Origin: Tundrisphaera lichenicola
GTDB lineage: Bacteria; Planctomycetota; Planctomycetia; Isosphaerales; Isosphaeraceae
Length of the DNA: 64,000 nucleotides
Direction of reading: 5' to 3'
Assembly (NCBI RefSeq): GCF_051175385.1
Contig: NZ_CP195106.1
Coordinates: forward strand, 2,790,001 to 2,854,000
The notes below the pieces were generated by a model. The model ran no database searches. It was not told where the DNA came from and worked only from the letters and a program-made list of their open reading frames with translations. How positions within the stretch are numbered: the first letter of the stretch is position 1; each line of letters starts with the position of its first letter. Made by a program: the position numbers and the translations under genes. Shown here piece after piece: positions 8,369 through 16,453 of the stretch.

Positions 8369-8907
8369 AAGAATATTTCCGCACGATCCTTCCCGGCCTC
8401 GGCCACGAGGTCGTCGCCGTGGCCGGCACCGGCCGGGAACTCGTCGAGGCCTGTCGCAAATACAAGCCGGACCTGGTCATCACCGACATCAAAATGCCCG
8501 ACATGGACGGCATCGAGGCGGCCGAGCACATCTATCGAGAGGGCCCGATCCCGGTGATTCTGGTCTCCGCCTACCACGACGCCGGGTTCATCAGCCGGGC
8601 CGAGGCCGATCATATTTTGGCCTACCTGGTCAAGCCGATCAAGCAGGCCGACCTCGAACCGGCCATCGCGCTGGCCACGCGGCGGTTCGAGCAATTCGAG
8701 GCGCTCCGGAGCGAGGCGAAGGATTTGAAGCAAGCCCTCGAAGACCGCAAGACGATCGAGAAGGCGAAAGGAGTCCTGATGAAGAAGGCCGGGTTGGGCG
8801 AGTCCGACGCCTTCCGGCGGCTCCAGAAGTTGGCCAGCGACCGGAACAAGAAGCTCGTCGAGATCGCGCAGATGATCCTCACGGCCGAGGAAGCCTACGG
8901 GAGCTGA
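8320..8907 (+). CDS. REC-ANTAR response regulator (RNA-binding antiterminator type)
   Basis: 195 residues. Receiver domain about 5-122 with VVADDEPD, phospho-acceptor Asp56 (VITDIKMPDMDG) and Lys105 (YLVKPI). Residues about 137-190 match ANTAR: RKTIEKAKGVLMKKAGLGE, then AFRRLQKLASDRNKKLVEIA. ANTAR proteins (AmiR, NasR, EutV, Rv1626 type) bind paired hairpins in nascent RNA and prevent termination. GGAGGG lies 3 bases before ATG. The gene is nested in the 3' end of the hybrid kinase, showing tight co-expression. It is the likely output of the operon; targets are not known. Confidence 0.9.
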   Translation: MSRQFRIVVADDEPDMKEYFRTILPGLGHEVVAVAGTGRELVEACRKYKPDLVITDIKMPDMDGIEAAEHIYREGPIPVILVSAYHDAGFISRAEADHILAYLVKPIKQADLEPAIALATRRFEQFEALRSEAKDLKQALEDRKTIEKAKGVLMKKAGLGESDAFRRLQKLASDRNKKLVEIAQMILTAEEAYGS

Positions 8908-8934
8908 CCGAGGGGTAGGGCCGACGTGCGACCA

Positions 8935-8963
8935 TGCCCGGAGGGAGATGTTTCTCCGGGGCA
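8935..8963. terminator. hairpin between convergent genes
   Basis: TGCCCGGAG and CTCCGGGGCA form a stem with one bulged G around a 10-base loop, midway between the ends of the ANTAR gene and the DUF1501 gene. It has no U tract on either strand, so it may be a mRNA 3'-end protector or a Rho-assisted terminator. Confidence 0.4.
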
Positions 8964-9002
8964 ATCCCCCGCCCTCCGGTCGCCCTGCCGATCGGTCATC
9001 GC

Positions 9003-10403
9003 TCAGAACAATTCCGCGATCGGTTGGCCGCTCTCGGCGACGATCGGGAACGGCTGACCGGTGTTGTTGACCCATTGAGCGTTCGCGTCGATCTGGAGGT
9101 GCCGGAAGACCGAGGCAGCCAGGTCTTGCGGGCGGACTGTCCGATCGCTGATGCTGTGCCCTTTCGGGTCGCTCGACCCGATCACCTGGCCGTGACGAAG
9201 CCCTCCTCCGGCGAGGACCATGGACATCACGTTAGTCCAGTGGTCGCGGCCGGCTTCGCGATTGATCATCGGAGATCGGCCGAACTCCCCCATCATCATC
9301 ACGAGCGTCTGGTCGAGCAGCCCGCGAGCCTCCAGGTCATTGACCAGGGTGGCCAGCGTCTGATCGATCCGGGGCATCAGCGGCTTCAATCCCTTCTCGA
9401 TCCCCTTCCAGACCACGTTGTCGCCGTGGTGGTCGAAATAGCCCCAGGCGCCGCTGACCATCACGAAGGTGACCCCCGCCTCGACCAGTCGGCGGGCCAG
9501 CAAGGCCTTGGTGCCGAGGCTGTCGCGGCCGTAGGCGTCCCGGAGCTTCGGATCTTCCTGGTCGAGTTCGAACGCCCGGCGAGCCTTGCCCGAGGCGATC
9601 ATCTCGTAGGCCTCTCGGGTATAGTGTTCGAGCTGCCCGGCCGCCGGGGAATCGTCGAGGTCGGAGCGGAGCCGGTCGAACTGCCGGCGGAGCGACTCGC
9701 GATCGCCGAGCCGGTCGAGCCCGACCCCCTTCGGCAGATCGAACCGGCCCTGGAGTTCGCTCCCCTTGATCGGGTCGAACGATTTCCCCATGTGACCGGA
9801 GCCCCAGACGTCGGCGGCCCAGCTATCGGCCAGGCCGACGAAGGCAGGCAAGCTCGGATCATTCGGCCCCCGGAACTTGGCGGCGATCGAGCCCATCGAC
9901 GGGTAGCCGCCCCCGTCTCGACCATCGTCGGTCCGCCGGGCGAGCGGATTACCCGCCTGCATGGTGATCGGCGTGTGGTTGCTGGCCGAGCAATCGACCG
10001 AGCGGATCACGGTGAGCTTGTCCATGATCGCCGCCTGCCTGGGCAGGTGCTCGCTGAACCGGACCCCGGGCACCTTGGTCGGGATCGAACCGAACGGCCC
10101 ACGGATCTCGGCGGGGGCGTTGGGCTTGGGGTCCCACATGTCGATGTGGCTAGGACCGCCCGAGAGCCAGAGAAGGATTACCGACTTCGGGCTCCTGGCT
10201 CCGGGATTCGCCGAGGAGGCCTTCGCCTGGAGCCGAAAGATATCCGGGGCGGATAATCCCGCGAACCCGGCCAGCCCCGCCCTAAGGAACCACCGACGGG
10301 AGGTCGAACCGACGCGGATCAGGTCCGTCGAAGGCGGAGTCCACGCCCCGAACCCTGCCCTGTGATTGGCGGAGTGCCCCTGCCCGACCGTTCGATCGTC
10401 CAT
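9003..10403 (-). CDS. DUF1501 family protein, Tat-exported
   Basis: 466 residues. A twin-arginine motif SRRWFLRAGLAG near residues 35-46 precedes a hydrophobic stretch, so export in folded form is expected. The body matches DUF1501, an alkaline-phosphatase/sulfatase-like fold: LLWLSGGPSHIDMWDPKPNA, GVRFSEHLPR, VIRSV, then ARRLVEAGVTFVMV and MMMGEFGRSPMIN with GRDHW. In planctomycetes such genes usually sit beside DUF1549/DUF1553 cytochrome-type proteins, which are absent here. GAGGAG 8 bases before ATG supports the start. Substrate unknown. Confidence 0.9.
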   Translation of the reverse strand: MDDRTVGQGHSANHRAGFGAWTPPSTDLIRVGSTSRRWFLRAGLAGFAGLSAPDIFRLQAKASSANPGARSPKSVILLWLSGGPSHIDMWDPKPNAPAEIRGPFGSIPTKVPGVRFSEHLPRQAAIMDKLTVIRSVDCSASNHTPITMQAGNPLARRTDDGRDGGGYPSMGSIAAKFRGPNDPSLPAFVGLADSWAADVWGSGHMGKSFDPIKGSELQGRFDLPKGVGLDRLGDRESLRRQFDRLRSDLDDSPAAGQLEHYTREAYEMIASGKARRAFELDQEDPKLRDAYGRDSLGTKALLARRLVEAGVTFVMVSGAWGYFDHHGDNVVWKGIEKGLKPLMPRIDQTLATLVNDLEARGLLDQTLVMMMGEFGRSPMINREAGRDHWTNVMSMVLAGGGLRHGQVIGSSDPKGHSISDRTVRPQDLAASVFRHLQIDANAQWVNNTGQPFPIVAESGQPIAELF

Positions 10404-10592
10404 CGAGATGACTCCTCGACTCTACGACATCCCCCGCGAGTCCGGGGCAGACCAACGCCAGGCCATCCAGAGGTAACCTACACGATCATCGACTGCGGCT
10501 TCCAGCAATTCTCCAACAATCGAACCTGAACGATCCTCCGGTCAGGCCTCGGCGAACCGCCGCCGAATGCCGGACCGGCGAATCCACCGGGT

Positions 10593-11111
10593 TTACTCCT
10601 GCTTCGATCCGTGGCTCGCAGGCGACGAAGTCTTCACTTCAAAGTCGAAGGATCCGCCCTTCTCGGGGATGACCGCCTCGAGGGTCGTTCGACCGAGGTT
10701 GGAGTATTCGGGCGGGAGTTTCTCCTCGGCGGTGGCCATCCCGGGCGGCGGGCTCATCGCGCTCCGGGGGGCAAGCCCTTGCGGCTCCCCTTCGGCCGAG
10801 ACTAGATAGCTGATCGCCACCTTGTAGGTCCCGGGAAAGGCCCCCGGCTTCCCGGCGGTCTCCAGCTGATACGAGCCATCGGCATCGGTCTCCCCGTTGC
10901 TGGCCGACCACCGGGGTGGGAGGAAGGTGACCACGACACCCGGCAGGGGCTTGCCGTCGACCTTCACGATTCCCTTGACGGGGACGAGGTCGGCGTAATC
11001 GGGGGCCTCGTCTTCCGAGTCCGTCGGCGTGCATCCGAGGGCACAAAAGCAAGCCCCGACGACGATCAGCCGCCAGGATCGTCGTCCCGGTTCTCGTCGA
11101 TTCTGGTTCAT
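10593..11111 (-). CDS. lipoprotein with carboxypeptidase-regulatory-like (Ig-like) domain
   Basis: 172 residues from ATG 11111; the frame is open to a GTG at 11138 that overlaps the upstream gene by 4 bases. The basic N-terminus plus LIVVGACFCALGC is a lipobox with Cys as the acylated residue. The mature part has the planctomycete pattern LVPVKGIVKVDGKPLPGVVV, TFLPP, then TDADGSYQLET and FPGTYKVAISY, typical of carboxypeptidase-regulatory/transthyretin-like beta sandwiches. Probably envelope-anchored. It is adjacent to a paralogue (11135-11638) and downstream of a DUF1559 gene, a common planctomycete arrangement. Function unknown. Confidence 0.75.
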   Translation of the reverse strand: MNQNRREPGRRSWRLIVVGACFCALGCTPTDSEDEAPDYADLVPVKGIVKVDGKPLPGVVVTFLPPRWSASNGETDADGSYQLETAGKPGAFPGTYKVAISYLVSAEGEPQGLAPRSAMSPPPGMATAEEKLPPEYSNLGRTTLEAVIPEKGGSFDFEVKTSSPASHGSKQE

Positions 11112-11134
11112 TGAGGGACCTTCTGAGCGGGGGA

Positions 11135-11638
11135 TCACCGGGAGGATGAGCCGAGGTTGTTCGCGGCGGCGGAGGTGGCCTTGACGTCGAAATCCAGGAT
11201 CGAGGCCGGGTCGGTCACCTCGGCGTCGAATTCCCCTCGGATTTCCATCTTCTTCGACGAAGGCTTGGAAGCCGAGGCGGCCCTGGTCGCCTCTCCGGCC
11301 ATGAAGGGATCGTCCTTGAAGGCTTCGGCAATGTTCTCGTCGTCCGAAGCCGGGGCGATCCCGGGAGCGATGGTCACCTTGTACTTGCCGGGGGCGAGCC
11401 CGGCCCGGTTCCGGAACCTGGCCATGTAGTTCCCTTCGGGGCCGGTCGTGTCGCCGCCGGGAGTCCCGACGGCATTGGTATCGACCGGGATGAACGAGAC
11501 CTGGGCGTTGCTCATCGGCTTTCCGTTGAGCGTGACCGTACCCTTGACCGGGACCAGTGCGACCGAATCATACGGGTCTCCGCCACAACCGATCACCCCG
11601 AGCAAGGCAAGCGAAGCGGCGCATCGAATCGAAATCAT
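11135..11638 (-). CDS. lipoprotein with carboxypeptidase-regulatory-like domain, paralogue
   Basis: 167 residues from ATG 11638, with GAGAG 9 bases upstream. Signal peptide with lipobox LLGVIGCGG. The mature part repeats the fold of its neighbour: LVPVKGTVTLNGKPMSNAQV, FIPVD, GPEGNYMARF, and GLAPGKYKVTIAP, followed by a lysine/serine-rich insert and a C-terminal strand ILDFDVKAT. It follows the DUF1559 gene after a strong hairpin, so expression may be lower than that gene. The pair probably arose by duplication. Function unknown. Confidence 0.75.
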   Translation of the reverse strand: MISIRCAASLALLGVIGCGGDPYDSVALVPVKGTVTLNGKPMSNAQVSFIPVDTNAVGTPGGDTTGPEGNYMARFRNRAGLAPGKYKVTIAPGIAPASDDENIAEAFKDDPFMAGEATRAASASKPSSKKMEIRGEFDAEVTDPASILDFDVKATSAAANNLGSSSR

Positions 11639-11722
11639 GGATCGTGTTCTCTCGGCAAGGTCGACCATCGAGGGAGAAACGCCGTGCGGAAGCTGGCCGG
11701 ACTCCGTAAATCCAGGATCGGG

Positions 11723-11749
11723 CCGTCCCGAGGACGATCCTCGGGGCGG
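11723..11749 (-). terminator. strong hairpin after the DUF1559 gene
   Basis: CCGTCCCGAGGA (11723-11734) pairs over 12 positions (one G-T wobble) with TCCTCGGGGCGG (11738-11749) around a 3-base loop. It lies 13 bases past the DUF1559 stop and before the lipoprotein genes on the same strand. No U tract follows, so it may be a partial terminator or an mRNA stabiliser that sets different levels for the first and later genes. Confidence 0.5.
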
Positions 11750-11761
11750 ACCAATTCGGGA

Positions 11762-12793
11762 TCAGAACGAGTCGGCGCTGATGACCTCGGCACCGGCCAT
11801 GGTCGCGAGGCTCCACCAGGTGTAGACGCTGATCGAATTCTTGATGAAGCGGACGCTGCCGTCCCCCATCAGCATGTTCACGCCGCCCGGGTGCCGACTG
11901 CTGAAGGTCCAGGCATAAGGGGCCTTCTTGCCGAAGGCGGACGAGTTAGGATAGAGATAACCCGAGCCCGCGTTCGGGGTGAACGAGATGGCCGTGGTCG
12001 AAGACGGCGGGTCGATCCGCCCGTGGACCGCGGTATGGGTGCCCGAACCCCAGTAGGGGCCGAATCGGGGCGGCGAGGTGGCGCCGCCCTGATCGTAGTG
12101 TGATACCCCGTTGGTGGATTCGCCGGCCAGGAAGGTGTTGCTCGTTCCGTCCTGAATCATGGCGATCGAGGTGCTCAGGTCGTTCATGAACGGGGCACGC
12201 ATCTGGGCGTTGGGCGAGAAGGTCTTGGCACCGCTACCCGGGCAGTAGTAATCGGTATAATAGGCGCAGTTGAGCAAGTAATTGCTCCGCATCGCGTTGA
12301 CGCGCCAGTAGGGCCAGGTCGACGCGGTGTTGCCGTCATCCACCGCGGTCGGCTGGAGGTCGGAGGGGCACCAGAAGCTGGAGACCAGCGAGCCCACCAC
12401 GGTCGTATTGCTCATCCCCGAGCCGATGACGACGCTATTCCCCCCGGTCCAGGCGACATTGTTCGAGGCCTGGCTGAAGTTGTAGGCGTTGGAGAGCGTC
12501 GATTGCTCGAAATAGCTCAAAATCATGGTGAAAGCGGTGGTGTTCAATACCTGGCCGCCGGGGTTGAGATAAGAGCAGCTGCCCGCATAGATCTTGGCGG
12601 GAGGCAAGGCGTCGTTGGTGCTGACGTAGTTGTGGAAGGCCAGCCCCATCTGCTTCAGATTGTTGGTGCACTGGGCCCGGCGGGCCGCTTCCCGGGCCGC
12701 CTGGACGGCCGGGAGTAGCAGGGCGATCAAGACGGCGATGATCGCGATCACCACGAGTAGCTCGATGAGCGTGAACCCGGATCGGCGGCGCAT
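11762..12793 (-). CDS. DUF1559 pseudopilin-like protein (SBP_bac_10-type)
   Basis: 343 residues. The N-terminus RRRSGFTLIELLVVIAIIAV is a type II/IV prepilin signal: cleavage is expected after Gly before the Phe, with Glu at +5, followed by the hydrophobic helix. Then ALLLPAVQAAREAARRAQC and NNLKQMGLAFHNY, the hallmark of planctomycete DUF1559 proteins. The C-terminus has the H/DG block SSRHPGGVNMLMGDGSVRFI. Probably assembled or secreted by the pseudopilus machinery; prepilin peptidase is not in the window, but PilB/PilT-like ATPases are at 60-63 kb. AAGGGA precedes the ATG. Confidence 0.93.
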   Translation of the reverse strand: MRRRSGFTLIELLVVIAIIAVLIALLLPAVQAAREAARRAQCTNNLKQMGLAFHNYVSTNDALPPAKIYAGSCSYLNPGGQVLNTTAFTMILSYFEQSTLSNAYNFSQASNNVAWTGGNSVVIGSGMSNTTVVGSLVSSFWCPSDLQPTAVDDGNTASTWPYWRVNAMRSNYLLNCAYYTDYYCPGSGAKTFSPNAQMRAPFMNDLSTSIAMIQDGTSNTFLAGESTNGVSHYDQGGATSPPRFGPYWGSGTHTAVHGRIDPPSSTTAISFTPNAGSGYLYPNSSAFGKKAPYAWTFSSRHPGGVNMLMGDGSVRFIKNSISVYTWWSLATMAGAEVISADSF

Positions 12794-13399
12794 GGATAAT
12801 TCCCTTCGAAGGCGTCTCTGGAACGGGTGACGAGACCAGAAAGCACGCGCGGAAGCGACCGACGGAACCAGAACCGATCAGCGGCTCGTCTCGCGGAGAT
12901 TCGGGAGTCGAGGAACCGGGCAGCCACGGCTTGTCGGGGGAGATTCGCTTCTCGAAACGGCAGTCATCGCGGGGAGCGGGCAAAGACCGGGAGAGAGTGA
13001 TATACCCGCCGGGGTTGGTTGAAAGGAGTCGGGCAAGAATCGCAGGGAGGAGGAAAATCCTGGAGGATTCGTTCGCGACGGGCACGGATCGAGCATCCCG
13101 AGAGGGCCCCGATCAATCGTGCATGGGTATCTTATAGGAGGTTCATCGGAGTTTGTAAAGGAGTTAGTTAAAATCGTTTTTCAAAAATAAGTCTCGTAAT
13201 ATGCGGCCTCTTCTTTTGCTCACCAATCCGATGTGATGAAAGGTTAGAGTATTCGATTACAAGAGCCCGAGGTTGTTGGCACGCCCCTCGGATTTCGGGC
13301 CGAGGAGTATCGAAGGCTGAAGCCTGGCTTCGATGCCTGTTCGAATCCCCCTTCCCTGCTTTGGACGAAGCGGCATCCGCTTTCCCGGAGTCCGGCAAC
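12794..13399. promoter_or_regulatory. divergent intergenic region, about 600 bases
   Basis: This holds the long leader of the DUF1559 gene on the minus strand and the upstream region of the ROK gene on the plus strand. Around 13130-13260 it is clearly AT-richer than the surroundings. Short open frames exist in it but have poor codon bias and no homology I recognise. I see no RNA gene; a GTTCGAATCC at 13339-13348 resembles a tRNA T-loop but lacks a T-stem. Confidence 0.5.
13131..13159 (-). promoter_or_regulatory. sigma-70-type promoter for the DUF1559 unit
   Basis: On the minus strand TTTACA (13159-13154) is followed after exactly 17 bases by TATAAG (13136-13131), 5/6 matches to each consensus hexamer, inside an AT-rich stretch. 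Transcription would begin near 13124 and give a leader of about 330 bases before the DUF1559 ATG. Confidence 0.55.
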
Positions 13400-14626
13400 A
13401 TGGTGACGGCCCTGAAGAATTCGCGATCGAGAATTCATGAGCAAAACATCATGCGGATGGTCTGGGGCCAAGGGCCCTCGTCGCGGGCGGAGATGGTCCG
13501 CTCCTTGAACCTGAGCCTCCCCACCGTCTCGAAGGCGGTCGCCTGGCTCCTCCGAGCGAGGTTACTGGAAGAGGTGGAAATGGCCGATGGGGCGATCGGT
13601 CGGCCCGCCAAGCGGCTCCGGATGGCGACCGAGTCGGCACAGCTCCTGGGCGTCGTGATCGCGCCGGGCAACTGCTCCGTCGGATCCGCCGGCCTTGATG
13701 GGATGATCCGACCGGATCGGACGGTCAAGGTCCCGACCCCCAAGACCTATGAAGGGCTGATCGACGCCCTGGAAGGGCCTTCGAGGGCCCTCATGGAGCA
13801 GCCCGGGGTCGCGACCCTCGGCATCGGGATCTGCATCCCGGGCCTGGTCGACCTGCGGAATGATCGGTCGGTCCTCTCGGCGAACGTCCGGGCGATCGAG
13901 GGGCATTCGCCCACCCACGACCTCGCCGAGCGGCTCGGGGTCGAATGCGTCACGCTTCAGTCGAAGCATGCCTTATGTCTCGCCGAGAGCTATTTCGGAG
14001 AAGCCAGGGGGCTCAAGGATATCGTCCTGCTCGACCTCAGCACGGGCATGGCGATCGGGGTCGTCAGCGAGGGCCGGCTCCTCCGGGGGAAGAACGGCTT
14101 TGCCGGGGAGATCGGCCACATCCCCATCGAGTCCGAAGGATTGCCTTGCGGATGCGGCCATCGAGGTTGCCTGGAGACCGTGGCGAGCGATCTCGCGATG
14201 GCGGCCAAGGTCTCAAAGAAGGTGGGGAGGACCCTGGAGATCGATGAAGTTGTGAAGCTCGTCCGATCGGGCCAGCTCTCGATCGAGGCGGAAATCGAAG
14301 AATTGATCCACTATCTCTCAATCGCCTTGACCTCGGTGATCAACCTCTTCAACCCCTCCACCTTATTCCTCAACGGACGACTCTTCGATTTGCAGGAGGA
14401 CCTGTTCCCGCGACTCATCGAAGAGGCGAGGCGCAAGACGCTCGGCCCATCGTTCGAGGAATGCCGGATCGTCCGGGCCGTTGGCGACAAGATGCAGGGC
14501 GCCGTGGCCGCCGCACTCCAGCATCTGATCGAATCCCTGGCCTCTCCGGAGGGAAGGATCGCCCCGACCGAGGGCCGAGGATCGACCCCGGGGGCGAACA
14601 AGCCCACGCAAGAATCAGGACATTAA
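13400..14626 (+). CDS. ROK-family transcriptional regulator
   Basis: 408 residues from ATG 13400 (GGAG 9 bases upstream; a TTG at 13361 is an alternative). The N-terminal winged helix-turn-helix includes SSRAEMVRSLNLSLPTVSKA and IGRPAKRLRM, as in NagC/XylR/Mlc. The ROK kinase-like domain follows: LGVVIAPG, IGICIPGLVD, LDLSTGMAIGVV, GEIGHIPIE and the zinc motif CGCGHRGCLE. The acidic IGICIPG region lacks the standard substrate-binding set, so it is probably a sugar-responsive repressor rather than an enzyme. It is divergent from the DUF1559/lipoprotein genes, which are candidate targets. A proline/glycine-rich tail follows the fold. Confidence 0.85.
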   Translation: MVTALKNSRSRIHEQNIMRMVWGQGPSSRAEMVRSLNLSLPTVSKAVAWLLRARLLEEVEMADGAIGRPAKRLRMATESAQLLGVVIAPGNCSVGSAGLDGMIRPDRTVKVPTPKTYEGLIDALEGPSRALMEQPGVATLGIGICIPGLVDLRNDRSVLSANVRAIEGHSPTHDLAERLGVECVTLQSKHALCLAESYFGEARGLKDIVLLDLSTGMAIGVVSEGRLLRGKNGFAGEIGHIPIESEGLPCGCGHRGCLETVASDLAMAAKVSKKVGRTLEIDEVVKLVRSGQLSIEAEIEELIHYLSIALTSVINLFNPSTLFLNGRLFDLQEDLFPRLIEEARRKTLGPSFEECRIVRAVGDKMQGAVAAALQHLIESLASPEGRIAPTEGRGSTPGANKPTQESGH

Positions 14627-14651
14627 TTCAGTTCGATCGAAACCGCCGACT

Positions 14652-14855
14652 TCACGTCGATTCCCCGTCTTCCTCATCCCCCCGGCCATCGTAGGGCGTC
14701 TGACACCAGTGGCAGACGACGATCGATCCGCAGTCGGCGCAGATGACCGGGACTTCGGGCCGGGAAAGGGCCTGGTACTCGGCGAGGCCGGGCGGGTTGT
14801 AGACCTCGCCGCAGGCCTCGCAGGTCAGGGGTTTTTCGCAGTAGACGCAGTCCAT
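14652..14855 (-). CDS. small cysteine-rich zinc-binding protein
   Basis: 67 residues with four CxxC pairs: C3/C6, C12/C15, C39/C42 and C48/C51, arranged as two zinc-ribbon-like knuckles (MDCVYCEKPLTCEACGEV and ICADCGSIVVCHWC), ending in an acidic tail. GAGG lies 8 bases before the ATG. It starts 25 bases after the aminotransferase stop on the same strand and is likely co-transcribed with it. No function can be assigned; a structural zinc protein or nucleic-acid or protein adaptor is possible. Confidence 0.65.
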   Translation of the reverse strand: MDCVYCEKPLTCEACGEVYNPPGLAEYQALSRPEVPVICADCGSIVVCHWCQTPYDGRGDEEDGEST

Positions 14856-14880
14856 CGGGCGAGCCTCAGGATCGGGGCGA

Positions 14881-16125
14881 TCAGCCGAGGTCGGCGACCT
14901 TTTCGGACTTGAGGCAGCGGCCGATCTGGCGAACGGCCTGGCGGAGCCTTTGCTCGTTCTCGATCAGGGCAAGCCGCAAGAATCCCTCGCCGGTCTCTCC
15001 GAAACCCCGACCGGGGCTGACGGCCACCTCGGCCTCTTCCAGGAGCTTCATGGCGAAATCGATCGAGCCCATCCTCGACCGCCAGGGTTCGGGCATCGCC
15101 GCCCAGACGAACATCCCGGCCTTGGGGGTCTCGACCTGCCAGCCGAGCCGGTGGAGGCTCTCGACCATCACGTCTCGGCGGATCTGATATTCGGCCACCT
15201 GGGCCAACCGGGCCTCTTCCCCGTGCCGGAGGGCCACGATCGCGGCGATCTGGACGGCCTGAAAGAGCCCGTAATCGTAATAACCCTTGATCGCCTTGAG
15301 GGCGTTGAGCATGTGCCGGTTGCCGGCCGCAAAGCCGACCCGCCAGCCCGCCATGTTGTAGCCCTTGGACATCGTGGTGAACTCGCACCCCACGTCCTTG
15401 GCTCCCGGGGCCGCCAGGAAGCTCGGGACCTGGCGACCGTCGAACGACACGTCTCCGTAGGCGAAGTCATGAATCACGAAAAACTTGTATCGTTTGGCCA
15501 GCTTCACGACCTCGGCGAAGAAGTCGAGTTCGACGACGGTCCCGGTCGGGTTGTGGGGGAAGTTCAAGACGAGGATCTTGGGTCGAGGCGTGAGGCTCTC
15601 GCAGACCCGGGCGACGTTGGCCAGGAACGCCTGGGGATCCCGGACATCGAGCGCGATCACGTTGCCCGAGGCCAGGGCGATCGCGTGGACGTGGATCGGG
15701 AAGCTTGGCGCGGGGACCAGCGCGGTGTCGCCCGGACCCAGGAGGGCCAGGCACATGTGGCTGAACCCTTCCTTCGAGCCGATCGTGGTGACGACCTCGT
15801 GATCAGGGTCGACGGTCACGCCGAACCGGCGTTCGTAGCGGGCCGAGACCTCGCGTCGGAGATTGTAAACACCGCTAGCCACGCTATATCGGTGATTTCG
15901 CGAGTCTTGAGCCGCCTCGCAGAGCTTGTCGATCACCCATTGCTCGGGGGGATCGGTCGGGTTGCCCATCCCCAGGTCGATCACGTCGATCCCGGCGACC
16001 CGCTTCCGGTATTTCAGTTCGTTGATCTTGCCGAAAAGGTAAGGCGGGAGCCCCCGGACGCGCGGGGCGACCTCCAGATCGAAGGCATCGTCGGCCGGGT
16101 CGAGATTGGCACTCTGGTCGATCAT
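14881..16125 (-). CDS. alaC: AlaC-like class I/II aminotransferase
   Basis: 414 residues from ATG 16125, the same length as E. coli AlaC. PLP-dependent transaminase, expected to make alanine from pyruvate with glutamate. Seen: GMGNPTDPPEQWV, RRFGVTVDP, GSKEGFSHMCLALLGPGDT, the NFPHNPTG motif that contacts the cofactor, HDFAYGDVSFDG, and the PLP lysine in TTMSKGYNMAGWRVGF. The C-terminal domain has SPGRGFGETGEGFLRLAL with the substrate-carboxylate arginine. AlaC, LL-DAP aminotransferase and related enzymes are close in sequence; AlaC is preferred from the NPTDPP start and overall similarity. The GTG at 16161 is a possible alternative start. Confidence 0.82.
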   Translation of the reverse strand: MIDQSANLDPADDAFDLEVAPRVRGLPPYLFGKINELKYRKRVAGIDVIDLGMGNPTDPPEQWVIDKLCEAAQDSRNHRYSVASGVYNLRREVSARYERRFGVTVDPDHEVVTTIGSKEGFSHMCLALLGPGDTALVPAPSFPIHVHAIALASGNVIALDVRDPQAFLANVARVCESLTPRPKILVLNFPHNPTGTVVELDFFAEVVKLAKRYKFFVIHDFAYGDVSFDGRQVPSFLAAPGAKDVGCEFTTMSKGYNMAGWRVGFAAGNRHMLNALKAIKGYYDYGLFQAVQIAAIVALRHGEEARLAQVAEYQIRRDVMVESLHRLGWQVETPKAGMFVWAAMPEPWRSRMGSIDFAMKLLEEAEVAVSPGRGFGETGEGFLRLALIENEQRLRQAVRQIGRCLKSEKVADLG

Positions 16126-16376
16126 CGCGGCGATCTTTCCTGTCAATGTCCTCGCCGGCACTCGCGAAGCGTGGCGCGGCCCCAGATTCCACTATAACGC
16201 CCGGAGGCGGGCAAAGCACCGGGAACCGCCTATTCCTCGATCGAGTTCTCGACGGAATTCCTCGAAGTCGCGAGCCCTGAAAGACGATACCAACTCTTGC
16301 CACCGGGCCCGATCCGGCGAACCGATCCGCAACGCGTGCCCGCAACTCACCGGGAAATCCCGGACATCGATACGAC

Positions 16377-16417
16377 GAAGGGGGCCGTCGCCGGCTGATC
16401 CGGTGACGACCCCCTTC
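16377..16417. terminator. long hairpin downstream of the parvulin gene
   Basis: GAAGGGG and CGTCGCCGG pair with CCGGTGACG and CCCCTTC around a 5-base loop, giving a stem of about 16 pairs with small mismatches. The plus strand continues TCGATTTT; the minus strand, which would end the parvulin gene transcript, has no U tract. The rest of the 330-base gap (16126-16453) shows no feature. Confidence 0.5.
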
Positions 16418-16453
16418 TCGATTTTCGAATCCGAGTCGGATTGCCCGGCCGCG

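Noticed and set aside
8935..8963. Classical intrinsic terminator call
   Set aside because: The stem is good but no U tract follows on either strand, so it is reported only as a hairpin.
13339..13348. GTTCGAATCC resembling a tRNA T-loop
   Set aside because: The flanking bases GCCTG and CCCCC cannot form a T-stem, and no acceptor or anticodon arm is found around it.
13168..13401. Minus-strand open frame of 77 codons in the DUF1559/ROK intergenic region
   Set aside because: It covers an AT-rich promoter-like area, has poor codon bias and no homology.
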